DNA of 64,000 bases from Sulfurospirillum sp001602955 (GCA_001602955.1 LVAC01000001.1:15780-79779); one strand, 5' to 3'. Shown: positions 26,796-36,781, counted from the first letter of the stretch. Translations and numbers: made by a program. Notes: generated from the letters alone by a model not told the origin.

Positions 26796-27929
26796 TTAAC
26801 GACTCTTCTTAAGCAAAAACTCCCGCCCGACTTTTACCCTTGGAACGCCGCCGTAAGCGATGATGTCGGCGGTGGCGTTGGTTTCACTCCAACGATCGGG
26901 AAGAAAAGAGCCTGTGCCGATGATGTCGATGGGCGCTTTTGCCCATGCCATTGAGCGGCATTTTGAGGGTGTAAAGCCTGATGAGGCGATGATGCGCACT
27001 TTTGTAAAACCTGCGTTATCAAGATTTTCCCGCATGCTCCATATCGCCGCGGCTGAAACACCTGTACCGATGAGATCATGCAGTTCCGCTTCGGTGCGGT
27101 AGTCTCTCACAGCATCAGGAGCATGGCGTCCGAGCACGTCGTAGCTTTTTTGGGTATCGAGTCCTTCCAAAAAGCGTCCGCCATGCGTATCAAGTCGCAC
27201 AGCGATCTTGCCCTCATGCGCTAAAGCGGCAAAGGCATTGCACACTTCGAGCGTATCGGTAATTTCGCGACCGAAGTAATCGGCTAAGATGGGTATGTTT
27301 TCTTCAGGAAAGCATTCATGGAACATGGAAGCGGCTTTGAGTGTTGAGCCGGCATATCCGATGAGCGCGTGAGGCACCGTTCCTAGCCCTTTTTCACGGC
27401 CGAAAAAATGCGCTGTTGCATCGGTTGCATTGCCGATAAACCCAACCGCTTCAAACTTCTTTTGCGCCGCTTTGGAGCCAACGGACGCCCCATACGCCAT
27501 GATCTCCGCCATCTCAGTCCCAGCACAATGCCTTGCATCCATCGCTAAAAAAGCAACATGCGGAAGGATTTGGCACATTTCATAAGCATTGTACGCCGCA
27601 ACGCACGCCGAGCCCAATTGTTGCAAGATGAGCGTTTCATGCTCTGCTAAAAAGGCAAACGAACCAGACAGGTACAACAGCGGCTCACCCGCCCCCACCC
27701 ATTCGCCCTCTTCGTGCATCACCTCAATGCTGATCGTTTGCCCCGCTTTTTGGGCTTGCTCTTTGATATACTCCGTGGAAAGACGCACCGCAGAGAGAAC
27801 CGGACGGCGTAAAAAGAAAGCATACGTGACGTCTGTGTCGCCAAAATGTTCGACGATAGTTTTGGTGTTGGAAAAATATTTATCGGTCCATGCCGATACG
27901 TCATTGCAAGCGTATTGATCCCGTGGCAT
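26796..27929 (-). CDS. Nicotinate phosphoribosyltransferase
   Basis: A 377-residue enzyme of the nicotinate/quinolinate phosphoribosyltransferase superfamily. Visible signatures include the N-terminal DVSAWTDKYF, the catalytic DARHCAGTEMAE region, LADYFGREITDTLE, VRLDTHGGRFLEGLD, and the phosphate-binding GTGSFLPDRW. It should make nicotinate mononucleotide from nicotinate and PRPP in the Preiss-Handler salvage route. The gene stands alone between a palindromic terminator and the EamA gene. Confidence 0.88.
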   Translation of the reverse strand: MPRDQYACNDVSAWTDKYFSNTKTIVEHFGDTDVTYAFFLRRPVLSAVRLSTEYIKEQAQKAGQTISIEVMHEEGEWVGAGEPLLYLSGSFAFLAEHETLILQQLGSACVAAYNAYEMCQILPHVAFLAMDARHCAGTEMAEIMAYGASVGSKAAQKKFEAVGFIGNATDATAHFFGREKGLGTVPHALIGYAGSTLKAASMFHECFPEENIPILADYFGREITDTLEVCNAFAALAHEGKIAVRLDTHGGRFLEGLDTQKSYDVLGRHAPDAVRDYRTEAELHDLIGTGVSAAAIWSMRENLDNAGFTKVRIIASSGFTPSKCRSMAWAKAPIDIIGTGSFLPDRWSETNATADIIAYGGVPRVKVGREFLLKKSR

Positions 27930-28073
27930 ACGATTCCTTTATCATTTTATAGCGACCTTATAGTCTTCTTTTGCTATACAACTGCTTAGAAAGCTTTTTA
28001 AACAAGGCATTTTTTGAGCAGATTGCCTTTAAATTTATCGCTTACATGTTATACTTTTCGAAAGGATTTTACG

Positions 28074-28934
28074 ATGCAATATTTGCTTTTAACTACCTTT
28101 ATTTGGGCGTTTTCATTTAGTTTTATCGGTGAAATTTTAGCCGGTCGGGTTGATAGCTACTTTGCGGTACTGGTACGCATCGGTCTCGCATCGCTGGTCT
28201 TTTTACCTTTTACGAAATTTCGCGGCATAGATAAGGCGTTAAAAGTTAAAATCATGCTCATCGGCAGTGTGCAAATCGGTTTTATGTATATCTTCTTCTA
28301 TCAATCGTTTTTATTCCTCAGCGTTCCGGAAGTCATTCTTTTTACGATTTTTACGCCTATTTACGTGACGCTGATTTACGATGGGCTGAAAGGGCAATTT
28401 AACCCGCTGTATCTGGTAAGTACGGGGATGGCGGTTTTAGGAGCGTATATTATCCGTTACCAAAACGTCGATTCCGAGTTTATTACGGGTTTTTTGATGG
28501 TGCAAGGAGCCAATATCTGCTTTGCACTTGGACAAAGTGCTTATAAAAAAGTAATGGAATCCAACCCAAATATCATACATCGTGATGTATTCGGGTACTT
28601 TTACTTCGGTGCATTGCTTGTCGGTATCGTCGCTTTCGCTTTATTGTCCGATCATAGCAAACTCTCGCCCACACTTTTACAGTGGAGCGTCTTACTTTGG
28701 CTAGGAATCGTCGCTTCGGGGATTGGCTATTTTTTATGGAATAAGGGTGCTTGCGATGTCGATGCGGGAGTTTTAGGTATCATGAATAACGCATTGGTTC
28801 CGGCAGGGTTGATGATGAATCTTCTGCTTTGGAAAACACCCGTCGATTACGTTTCACTGTCGATCGGAAGCGGCATTATCCTCTTTTCGTTAGTTTTGCA
28901 TTACCGCTTGATCAACCGCAAGCACGCCCTATAG
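28074..28934 (+). CDS. EamA/DMT-family membrane transporter
   Basis: A 286-residue protein with about ten membrane helices in two EamA repeats, for example FIWAFSFSFIGEILAG at the start and WLGIVASGIGYFLWNKGACD in the second repeat. DMT-family proteins export amino acids or other metabolites; the substrate here is unknown. I chose the ATG at 28074 behind GAAAGGA; an upstream TTG in frame would add an implausible 20-residue tail. Confidence 0.85.
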   Translation: MQYLLLTTFIWAFSFSFIGEILAGRVDSYFAVLVRIGLASLVFLPFTKFRGIDKALKVKIMLIGSVQIGFMYIFFYQSFLFLSVPEVILFTIFTPIYVTLIYDGLKGQFNPLYLVSTGMAVLGAYIIRYQNVDSEFITGFLMVQGANICFALGQSAYKKVMESNPNIIHRDVFGYFYFGALLVGIVAFALLSDHSKLSPTLLQWSVLLWLGIVASGIGYFLWNKGACDVDAGVLGIMNNALVPAGLMMNLLLWKTPVDYVSLSIGSGIILFSLVLHYRLINRKHAL

Positions 28935-29153
28935 CAGTCTTTTTTTCCTCACGTTTTCATTCGTAAAGAAATTCGTGCTAAACTACTACTAAGGTCAGAA
29001 AAAACCGATCTTTTAATTGAAAAACCTTTTATCTTTTGTTAGTTTTTAATTAAGATTTTGAATTAGTTTATTTACTCAGCTATTTTCATGCTATGAACTT
29101 AATGTAAGATTTCTTCGAGGGAAGATTTAGGCATTTAAGGTCTTGGTAGGTCT

Positions 29154-29200
29154 AAATCAATCTATCATAACGAAGTCATTCGAGTATGATATATTGGTTT
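29154..29200 (+). promoter_or_regulatory. Large hairpin in the hyf leader
   Basis: Sixteen-base arms (AAATCAATCTATCATA and TATGATATATTGGTTT) pair at 14 of 16 positions, with one further G-U pair in RNA. Inside them CGAA-GTCA-TTCG forms a second perfect stem. The stem is unusual for AT-rich intergenic DNA and is about 170 bases upstream of hyfA. Confidence 0.55.
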
Positions 29201-29228
29201 AAGAAGTATAGTTAGTCTATACATAGAG

Positions 29229-29335
29229 CTCTTTGATAATCCATATAAATACTAAAGAGTTTGCTTAAGAGTTGATGCACTTTTAAGGCAACGGCCAAAA
29301 GCAATACTCTTTAATTTCAACAGGTTATCAAAGAG
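29229..29335 (+). promoter_or_regulatory. Spaced 11-bp inverted repeat before hyfA
   Basis: CTCTTTGATAA at 29229-29239 and its exact reverse complement TTATCAAAGAG at 29325-29335 are 85 bases apart, just upstream of the hyfA ribosome site. They may close a large RNA stem-loop or be two sites for one regulator. A smaller pair GTATAG/CTATAC lies at 29207-29223. Confidence 0.5.
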
Positions 29336-29372
29336 TTTTATTAAAAATTACACAAATCATAGAGGAACGTCT

Positions 29373-30026
29373 ATGTCCAAAGTTCATAAATTTGTTATTA
29401 CAAATCCGGATATCTGCATTGCATGTAACGCCTGCATGAAAGCTTGCGTGAAACATGCTTATATACGTGGGAAGCTCTCCAAAGCAAGGCTCGACGTGCT
29501 TAGCCTAGAGAGCGGTAAAATGCCCAATCAATGCCGTCAGTGCGACGATGCACCGTGCGCCAACGTTTGTCCGACGGGTGCGCTTCGCATCGACAATGCG
29601 TGCGTTGAGCTGTGCGAGGAGATTTGCATCGGCTGTAAACTCTGTACGATTGCCTGTCCTTACGGAGCTATTCACGTCGATGCGGAATGCCCGCCTTCCG
29701 TTCGAGACGAATGGGAAAGCAACTTGGAAGCCGGTTGCGTCAGCGGGCTCAAAAGTATCGCAATTAAATGCGATTTGTGCGCGGGTATCGAAACCGGCCC
29801 TGCATGTGTCGGCGTTTGCCCGACGGGCGCGCTCGTTATGATCGACCCCGTGCTTGAAGAGTGCAAATTCGGCAAAAAAATCAAAGGCGATATGGCTCCG
29901 TTTTTAAAAGCCGTCGTTCCGAATGCGAATATTGAAAATATCCCGGCACCCGAAGTCAAAAAGCCCAAAGAGCCTAAACCCGCACCGGCTCCGGAAACAT
30001 CCGAATCCACTAAAGAGGAAGCCTAA
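29373..30026 (+). CDS. hyfA: HyfA, polyferredoxin of the hydrogenase-4-type complex
   Basis: A 217-residue four-cluster ferredoxin: CIACNACMKAC, CRQCDDAPCANVC, CIGCKLCTIAC and CDLCAGIETGPACVGVC. The Pro/Glu-rich tail (about 25 residues) is unusual. In Hyf and Hyc complexes the A/B subunit links the electron donor to the hydrogenase. No formate dehydrogenase gene accompanies it, so the donor may be a soluble ferredoxin. The start follows AGAGGAACG. Its stop overlaps the hyfB start as TAATG. Confidence 0.88.
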   Translation: MSKVHKFVITNPDICIACNACMKACVKHAYIRGKLSKARLDVLSLESGKMPNQCRQCDDAPCANVCPTGALRIDNACVELCEEICIGCKLCTIACPYGAIHVDAECPPSVRDEWESNLEAGCVSGLKSIAIKCDLCAGIETGPACVGVCPTGALVMIDPVLEECKFGKKIKGDMAPFLKAVVPNANIENIPAPEVKKPKEPKPAPAPETSESTKEEA

Positions 30027-31966
30027 TGCAAACGATATACACTCTTTTTTTATTAACCTCGCTTGTCTCTCTCGCGCTGTATAAAAAACCGCTTCTTGCG
30101 CAAAAAATAGGATTTGGTTGTGCCGGTCTTATTTCGCTTTACGCAGCGGTTTTTTTCTTTTCCAACCTCGATGAAACGATGTTGTGGAAATTGCCGGGCA
30201 GTTTTATCAGCTTGCCGCTTTTTAAGCTCGATTCACTCGGAATGTTCTTTAGCTTCTTGGTCAGTTTCATCGCCTTTGCGGTTTCGCTTTTCAGTTTCGA
30301 TTATGCAAAGTTTTACGAGAAAAAAGCCAATTTAGCGGTTTTTGCCTCCTTGTTTAACGCATTTATCCTCTCCATGCTTTTAGTCATCGCGAGCGATAAC
30401 GTCTTTTCGTTTATGCTTTTATGGGAAGTTATGACGCTCCTTTCGGCACTCTTGATTCTCATCAACGACGAAGAGGGTGCGGGCAAACGCGTCATGATTT
30501 ATCTCGGTATCGCACAAATCGGAGCTTCGTGTTTGATGGTTGCTCTGATTATTATGGCAAGTCTTGCCGGTACGTTTGAGTTTAGTCAATTTGAACATCT
30601 CGACATCGGTATGGGTATGAGTATAACGCTCTTTTCGCTTCTTCTTTTGGGACTCGGCTCCAAAGCGGGTATGTTTCCGTTTCACGTTTGGTTACCCGTT
30701 GCCTACTGCCAATGCCCCTCAAACGCTTCGGCTCTCATGAGCGGCGTTATGATTAAAGTTGCCCTTTTTGCGTTTATCAAATTTTCGCTTCTTTTACCTC
30801 AAGTCGTTTATTTCGGTTATATCCTGCTTGCAATCGGAGCCCTAAGCTGTATCTTCGGTATTATCTATGCGTTAATTTCCAACGATTATAAAGCCTCTAT
30901 CGCTTACAGTTCGTGCGAAAACGTCGGTATCATCTTTTTAGGACTCGGCGGTGCGTTTTACGGTTTGGGAACCGACTCGCCGATCATTGCGTTAATGGGA
31001 TTTATCGCAGGGTTTTACCATATTTTAAACCATGCGGTTTTCAAATCGCTTCTATTTATGCTCAGCGGTAACATTTTTACCGAAACCCAAACACGCGATA
31101 TGGATGCACTTGGCGGATTGCATAAAAAGATGCCGATCACGTCCGTTATCTTTTTTGTCGCAGCACTTTCCATTTGTGCGCTTCCGCCGCTTAACGGCTT
31201 TGCAAGCGAATGGCTCATCTATAAAACATCCGTTATAGGCGGTATGGCAGAAGGCGGAAGCTCTCGCTTTTTCTTCTCGCTCGCCGTTATTGCGCTTTCC
31301 ATTACCGGAGCAATGGCAATTATGGCATTTTCCAAAGTTTACGGTGCGATTTTCTTAGGTGTTGCACGGGATACTAAACGTATTGAAAACGCTAAAGAAG
31401 TCTCCCTCGGTAGACTCGTTCCGCTAGCCTTACTCGCAAGCCTTTGCGTCGGTTTCGGTCTTTTTATGAACGATGTCGTAGGCATGCTCACGAAAATCGT
31501 TCTAACGATCATACCGCAAACCAGTGCCGGTGTCGCAGGGCTGATCTCCATGCCGCTGATCGTGGCAATCATGCTCTTATGTTCCGTATTGCCTTTTGTT
31601 TTCCTCTATTTTCTCAAAGCCAACAACAAAGGAGTACGCGTAAGCGACCCTTGGGCATGCGGCTTTTTATACAATAAAAATATGCAAATCGGCTCCAACT
31701 CTTTTACCGGAGACGTGAGAAAGGCGTTAAGTTTTCTCATCAAGCACGAACAAGAGATCAAATTGGACGGCTATTTTTCCAAAGCGGTCTATATCAAGAA
31801 AACACACGACTTTTTTTGGGAAAAACTTTACAAACCCGTCATTGATCTTGTGATGAACATTGCCGAAGAAATCGGTATTTTTCAAAACGGACGAACCAAC
31901 CTTTACGCGGGTTATATTTTGATTTATCTTTGTTTGATACTCATTTTTGGGTACTACTACTTATAA
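30026..31966 (+). CDS. hyfB: HyfB, NuoL-like antiporter-type membrane subunit
   Basis: A 646-residue protein with about sixteen membrane helices. It carries the proton-channel core of the Mrp/NuoL family, with the conserved Glu in LLWEVMTLLSALL and the Lys in LGLGSKAGMFPFHVWLP. It should help couple hydrogen evolution to ion translocation. Length and position match HyfB/HycC. The short stretch YCQCPSNASALMSGVMIK is the usual H-rich loop with HEGPTPVSA-type residues replaced. Confidence 0.9.
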   Translation: MQTIYTLFLLTSLVSLALYKKPLLAQKIGFGCAGLISLYAAVFFFSNLDETMLWKLPGSFISLPLFKLDSLGMFFSFLVSFIAFAVSLFSFDYAKFYEKKANLAVFASLFNAFILSMLLVIASDNVFSFMLLWEVMTLLSALLILINDEEGAGKRVMIYLGIAQIGASCLMVALIIMASLAGTFEFSQFEHLDIGMGMSITLFSLLLLGLGSKAGMFPFHVWLPVAYCQCPSNASALMSGVMIKVALFAFIKFSLLLPQVVYFGYILLAIGALSCIFGIIYALISNDYKASIAYSSCENVGIIFLGLGGAFYGLGTDSPIIALMGFIAGFYHILNHAVFKSLLFMLSGNIFTETQTRDMDALGGLHKKMPITSVIFFVAALSICALPPLNGFASEWLIYKTSVIGGMAEGGSSRFFFSLAVIALSITGAMAIMAFSKVYGAIFLGVARDTKRIENAKEVSLGRLVPLALLASLCVGFGLFMNDVVGMLTKIVLTIIPQTSAGVAGLISMPLIVAIMLLCSVLPFVFLYFLKANNKGVRVSDPWACGFLYNKNMQIGSNSFTGDVRKALSFLIKHEQEIKLDGYFSKAVYIKKTHDFFWEKLYKPVIDLVMNIAEEIGIFQNGRTNLYAGYILIYLCLILIFGYYYL

Positions 31967-31978
31967 GGAGAGGGCACG

Positions 31979-32905
31979 ATGGATTTTATTTACCTACTAA
32001 TACAACTGGTGTCGGCGATCATAGTGGCTCCTCTTTTTGACGGTATTTCACGAAAATTAAGAGCCAAATTTCAATCGCGTATAGGACCGAGCATTTTTCA
32101 AACCTATTACGACATTTTTAAACTCTTAAAAAGAGGACGCACCAAATCAAGCAGTACGAGTTACGTTTACCAAATCGCACCCTACTTGCTTTTTATCAGC
32201 GCGGCGGCGATGTTTTGTACCTTACCGATTACGTACGGGGCGAATTCAAGTGCCTTGACACACTTCTCGGACATTTTCGTATTGCTCTATTTTGGAGCAT
32301 TGTTCCGCTTTATCTTTATCGTTGCGGGTATCGATACCGCCAATCCTTATGCGGGTATTAGTGCCAGCAGGGAAGGAACCATCGGTTTTTACACCGAAGA
32401 AGTTGCCGTCATTTGTCTGATCGTCGTGATGATGGGTACGGGAAGTACCGGTTTGCCTTTTATCTCTTCTTTGGTACAAACGGGAGAGTACGGTTATGCG
32501 ATTCCTTCTTTTGCCATCGCTTCTACGGCTTTCTTGTGGGTCATGTACGTTGAGACGGGTCGAAAACCTTACGATTTGGCAGAAGCCGAACAAGAGTTGC
32601 AAGAGGGAGTGCTCGGAGAATTTTGCGGCAAAGATTTTGCGATCATCGATATAGCGATTTTATTGAAGCAAATTACGGTATTAGGCTTTTTCCTTGTCGT
32701 GTTTATGCCTTGGGCGGGACTTGTCGATAATCCGATTTTATCGTTGGTGCTTTTCTTGGTCGAAGTAGGCTTTTTATATGTGATGGGCGTTTTTATCGAT
32801 AACTTCGGACCGAGATTTACGATCAACAAAGGAATGAAACGCACGATGCTCTTTGCGCTTGCGATTTCGTGTACTTCGTTAGTACTCTATATGATGGGGA
32901 TTTAA
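31979..32905 (+). CDS. hyfC: HyfC, NuoH-like membrane subunit
   Basis: A 308-residue membrane protein of the NuoH/HycD family. It shows FDGISRKLRAKFQSRIGPS near the start, the typical loop that contacts the hydrogenase module, and AEAEQELQEGVLGEF in the central acidic region that forms part of the quinone-like site in complex I. It anchors the soluble arm to the membrane. It starts 12 bases after hyfB and is followed two bases later by hyfE. Confidence 0.92.
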   Translation: MDFIYLLIQLVSAIIVAPLFDGISRKLRAKFQSRIGPSIFQTYYDIFKLLKRGRTKSSSTSYVYQIAPYLLFISAAAMFCTLPITYGANSSALTHFSDIFVLLYFGALFRFIFIVAGIDTANPYAGISASREGTIGFYTEEVAVICLIVVMMGTGSTGLPFISSLVQTGEYGYAIPSFAIASTAFLWVMYVETGRKPYDLAEAEQELQEGVLGEFCGKDFAIIDIAILLKQITVLGFFLVVFMPWAGLVDNPILSLVLFLVEVGFLYVMGVFIDNFGPRFTINKGMKRTMLFALAISCTSLVLYMMGI

Positions 32906-32907
32906 CT

Positions 32908-33561
32908 ATGGCAACTATTAACCTAATCGATATTATCGCCGTCTTAATGATGGGAACGAGTTTTGCGGTCTTTAGTTTAAGACAATACCGACACAGCGTT
33001 TTGGCGTATGCCCTGCAAACGCTTTTGTTGGTTGCGATCTTTTTGGCGTTGTACGACAAATACGATTCGCACGAATTGTTAGTTTGGTCCGTTACCGCTT
33101 TTATTATTAAAGTAGTCTGCGTACCGCTTTACCTCTTGCGATTGATCAAAAAGCTAGGTGTTGTCGTCGAGGACGAACCCGTAGGCGGTTTTTTCATTTC
33201 GCCCGTCGTAGCACTTAGCTTTTCGCTGGCGGTTGCGATGATGTTTTACAAAGTGTTTATTCACTTTTCGATTTTTAAAGACGTCTTGCCGCTTTTTGCC
33301 GCTTCGTTTATCTTTATGATGGGCATTTTCGGCTTTATTTTACGAACCTCTTTTCTCAAACAGATCCTTTCGTATTGTCTGTTTGAAAACGGCATTCACT
33401 TAAGTTTGGCGTTGATGGCATACACTTCGCATGAATTGGTCGAAGTGGGTATTTTAACCGACGCCGTTTTTGCGGTCATTATTATGAGTATTTTGGCAAA
33501 GCGATTTTACGCCTCTTACGGAAGTCTCAACACATCTAAAGCGGTTAATTTAAGGGGATAA
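32908..33561 (+). CDS. hyfE: HyfE, membrane subunit
   Basis: A 217-residue protein with about six membrane helices and the NuoK-like C-terminal part LSYCLFENGIHLSLALMAYT, which matches HyfE. The ATG at 32908 (MATINLIDIIAVLMMG) is chosen because it lies two bases after hyfC; an upstream in-frame codon would run into hyfC. Confidence 0.88.
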   Translation: MATINLIDIIAVLMMGTSFAVFSLRQYRHSVLAYALQTLLLVAIFLALYDKYDSHELLVWSVTAFIIKVVCVPLYLLRLIKKLGVVVEDEPVGGFFISPVVALSFSLAVAMMFYKVFIHFSIFKDVLPLFAASFIFMMGIFGFILRTSFLKQILSYCLFENGIHLSLALMAYTSHELVEVGILTDAVFAVIIMSILAKRFYASYGSLNTSKAVNLRG

Positions 33562-33562
33562 C

Positions 33563-35032
33563 ATGGATCTTTTAGTATTAATACTCACCGTACCTTTTGC
33601 TTTTGGCGTTATCATGTTCTTGATGCCGCTTCATTTTAAGTTTTTGCAGACGTTTCATATCCTCTTGAGCGTGATTGTTTCGTCGCTTTTATTGTGTGCC
33701 GTAGGCAAGGTCGTCAATAAAGAGGTGCTCTCCTTATTCCACGACTTTATTTTCTTAGATTCGATGGGGGCTATCTTTTTGTCGCTCATCGCCATTACGG
33801 GACTTCTTGCCAATGTTTACGCCACGACCTATATGAAATGGGAACTAGAGGGCGGACATATCAGCTTGCGTGAAGTCAAAAACTACTTTGCGCTCAGTTT
33901 TATCTTTACGTGGACGATGAGTTTAAGCGTCTTATGCAACAACATCGCGTTTATGTGGGCGGCCATCGAAGCTACGACGCTTGCGTCCGTGTTTCTCGTC
34001 GCGGTTCACAACGATAAAAAATCGACCGAAAGCGGTTACAAATACATCGTATTGTGCAGTATCGGTTTGGCGTTTGCACTGTATGCAACCATCTTACTTT
34101 ACTCTGCCGCCAACGGTAAAATCGACGGCGAAGCGATGCTCTATACCAACTTGCTTGCCAATGCGGCAAGCTTAGATCCTATGGCGTTAAAACTAGTCTT
34201 TATCTTTGCGTTAATCGGTTTTGGAACCAAAGCGGGATTGGCACCGACGCATACGTGGCTTCCCGACGTTCACGCCGAAGGTCCCGCACCGACATCCGCA
34301 TTGCTTTCAGGCGTCCTTTTAAAATGTGCGATGTTAGGATTGATTCGCTATTACGCGGTCGTTGCCAACGGCGTCGGATTTGATTTTGTTGAAACGATTA
34401 TGGCGGTAAGCGGTACGCTAACGCTTTTCGTCTCCGCCTTTTTCTTGATTCGCCAACACAACGTCAAACGTATGTTTGCGTACCACTCGATCGCACATAT
34501 GGGCGTTATCGCTTTTGGTTTGGGTGTAGGCGGTGCTATCGGCTTGTTCGCGGCCTTGTTTCACTGTGCGGCGCACTCGTTTACCAAAGCCTTAGCCTTT
34601 TGTTCAACCGGCAATATCGCCAGAATTTACGGTACGAAAGATATGACCAAAATGGGTAATATGATCCGCATCGCGCCTTTAACGGCGGTACTTTTCGGTA
34701 TTGCGATCTGTTCATTGGTCGGTGTTCCGGGATTTGCCATTTTCGTCAGCGAATTTTTGATTTTTAAAGCCGCTGCCATTGACGGTAAATACATTTTAAT
34801 GGGTATCTTTGCGGTTGCCTTAGCGATTATTTTTATCGCCGATTTTTCACACTTCTTTTTAGCATCCTTCGGTAAAGTAGAAGGCAAAGTGGAGCATAAC
34901 GGCGAAATGAAACTCAGCGAAAATTTACCGTTGATTGCTTTAGCCGTTTTGATCGTCAGCTTCGGTATTTGGCAGTTTGATTCCTTTACGTTCTTACTTG
35001 ATCAGAGCGTTAAAACCATACTAAAACAATAG
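33563..35032 (+). CDS. hyfF: HyfF, second antiporter-type membrane subunit
   Basis: A 489-residue NuoN/NuoM-like protein with fourteen or so helices. The core Glu (WAAIEATTLASVF) and Lys (GFGTKAGLAPTHTWLPD) of proton-pumping antiporter subunits are present, as is the usual loop HAEGPAPTSALLSG. With HyfB this gives two pump-like subunits; a HyfD-type third one is not encoded. Confidence 0.9.
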   Translation: MDLLVLILTVPFAFGVIMFLMPLHFKFLQTFHILLSVIVSSLLLCAVGKVVNKEVLSLFHDFIFLDSMGAIFLSLIAITGLLANVYATTYMKWELEGGHISLREVKNYFALSFIFTWTMSLSVLCNNIAFMWAAIEATTLASVFLVAVHNDKKSTESGYKYIVLCSIGLAFALYATILLYSAANGKIDGEAMLYTNLLANAASLDPMALKLVFIFALIGFGTKAGLAPTHTWLPDVHAEGPAPTSALLSGVLLKCAMLGLIRYYAVVANGVGFDFVETIMAVSGTLTLFVSAFFLIRQHNVKRMFAYHSIAHMGVIAFGLGVGGAIGLFAALFHCAAHSFTKALAFCSTGNIARIYGTKDMTKMGNMIRIAPLTAVLFGIAICSLVGVPGFAIFVSEFLIFKAAAIDGKYILMGIFAVALAIIFIADFSHFFLASFGKVEGKVEHNGEMKLSENLPLIALAVLIVSFGIWQFDSFTFLLDQSVKTILKQ

Positions 35033-35041
35033 GACTTTCTA

Positions 35042-36781
35042 ATGAAATGCGATAAATTTATAGAAGCGCTAGGACAAAGAGTTAAAATTTTAGAAGTCAC
35101 GAGGCAGTACGAAGATCAAGTGACCGCTTTGGTGGAGCTAAACGACCTTCCCGAAGCGGTACGTTTCTTGTATTACGATATGGGCGGTTATCTCTCCACG
35201 ATGATTCCCAACGACGAGCGAAGCATCAACAAACATTATGCGCTTTACTACGCACTTTCGATGGAAGGCGGCAAAATGTTTGAAGGAGACGAAATCGCAC
35301 AAGACGAAAAATGTTTCGTTACCGTTAAAGTGCTTATTTCTCCCGAATCATTGGTCTTCCCGTCCGTGACGCCGTTGGTACCGGCTTGCGTCTGGTACGA
35401 AAGAGAAGCATACGATATGTTCGGTTTGATTGCCGAAGGCTTGCCCGATAAAAGACGCTTGGTCTTAAGCGACGACTGGCCGGACAATCTCTTCCCGCTT
35501 CGTAAAGACGCGATGGATTACCGCTATCGTCCCGATATGAAAGAGCATTATATGGAGCCCGAATACGACTTTTTACGTCCGGAAGGCTCAGGGATTATCG
35601 ACGTCCCTTTGGGACCTTTGCATATCACGGCGGACGAACCGGGGCACTTTAGACTCTATTGCGACGGCGATACCATTATTGATGCGGATTACCGACTTTT
35701 TTACCAACACCGCGGTATGGAAAAACTGGCCGAAAACCGTATGAACTACGATCAAATGGGCTATTTAGCGGAACGCGTATGCGGTATTTGCGGTTATGCC
35801 CACGCCATTGCGTGTATCGAAGCGGCGGAGAAAGCGATCAACTTGGAAATTCCCGCCCGTGCGCAAGCCATTCGTATCGTCTGTTCGGAGATCGAAAGAC
35901 TTCACAGTCACCTTTTAAATATCGGTTTAGCATGCGAAGTGACGGGTAACTACAACGCGTTTATGCACATTTTTAGAATTCGCGAATACTCGATGAAACT
36001 TGCCGAACTGGTCACCGGCGGACGCAAAACCTACGGTAACGTCGTTATGGGCGGATTAAGACGCGATATGACGGGTCATGAGATTAAAGAGAGTTTACGC
36101 ATCTTACATATCATCGAAACGCAAGTCGAAGAGGTTTGGGATGCCGTGATGGACGATCAACGCCAAATGAAACGCTGGAAAGGCGTGGGAATCCTTGATA
36201 AGCAAGTCGCACGCGACTTTTCGCCCGTCGGTCCGAACATCAGAGGTAGCGGCATTAAACGCGACACCCGTTACGACCACCCGTACGACTTTTTTAAACA
36301 AGTCAAATTCGATGTTGCGGTGGTTGAAGGCGGCGACGTATTTGCCAGAGAGATGGTGCGTTATATGGAACTTAAAAGCTCCGTTTCCATCATTCGCCAA
36401 TGTTTCGAGTTGATGCCTCAAACCGCGATCATCGTCGATCCGAAATTTCACGTTAAACCCGAGAACTACTCTTTGGCGTACGTCGAAGCACCCAGAGGAG
36501 AGAACGTTCACTGGATCATGCAAGGTAGCGCGCAAAAAGTGTATCGTTGGAGATGCCGTGCCGCAACGTACAACAACTGGCCGAGCCTTCGTTTTCAATT
36601 CCGCGGTAATACGATTGCCGATGCCGCACTTATCGTATGTAGCTTAGATCCGTGCTATTCATGTACGGAGCGTGTAACCGTCGTGGACGTTCGAAGCAAA
36701 AAAAGCAAAATTTTGACGCACAACGATTTGAAAGCCTTTTCGCAAACCCTTAAAAACAGTCCTATGAAGGATCTCAAATGA
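35042..36781 (+). CDS. hyfG: HyfG, [NiFe] hydrogenase large subunit fused to a NuoC-like domain
   Basis: A 579-residue protein. Residues 1-170 are NuoC-like (VWYEREAYDMFGL). The rest is the group 4 [NiFe] large subunit. The two metal-binding motifs are RVCGICGYAHA in the middle and SLDPCYSCTE near the C-terminus, with all four nickel-ligating Cys. It evolves or oxidises hydrogen on the cytoplasmic side of the membrane. The residues after DPCYSC form the tail that HycI-type protease removes. Its stop overlaps hyfH by four bases. Confidence 0.95.
   Translation: MKCDKFIEALGQRVKILEVTRQYEDQVTALVELNDLPEAVRFLYYDMGGYLSTMIPNDERSINKHYALYYALSMEGGKMFEGDEIAQDEKCFVTVKVLISPESLVFPSVTPLVPACVWYEREAYDMFGLIAEGLPDKRRLVLSDDWPDNLFPLRKDAMDYRYRPDMKEHYMEPEYDFLRPEGSGIIDVPLGPLHITADEPGHFRLYCDGDTIIDADYRLFYQHRGMEKLAENRMNYDQMGYLAERVCGICGYAHAIACIEAAEKAINLEIPARAQAIRIVCSEIERLHSHLLNIGLACEVTGNYNAFMHIFRIREYSMKLAELVTGGRKTYGNVVMGGLRRDMTGHEIKESLRILHIIETQVEEVWDAVMDDQRQMKRWKGVGILDKQVARDFSPVGPNIRGSGIKRDTRYDHPYDFFKQVKFDVAVVEGGDVFAREMVRYMELKSSVSIIRQCFELMPQTAIIVDPKFHVKPENYSLAYVEAPRGENVHWIMQGSAQKVYRWRCRAATYNNWPSLRFQFRGNTIADAALIVCSLDPCYSCTERVTVVDVRSKKSKILTHNDLKAFSQTLKNSPMKDLK

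Larger units (their letters stand above)
28935..29372. other. 438-bp AT-rich gene-free region upstream of hyf
   Basis: No plausible gene is visible. The right half is rich in inverted repeats (29154-29200, 29207-29223 and the spaced pair 29229/29325). I looked for a sigma-54 -24/-12 element, as in E. coli hyf and hyc, and found none with correct spacing. It is most likely a long regulatory leader or promoter for the hyf operon. Confidence 0.6.

Noticed and set aside
28935..29372. Sigma-54 promoter for hyf
   Set aside because: GG and GC pairs near 29287-29302 have the wrong spacing for a -24/-12 element.
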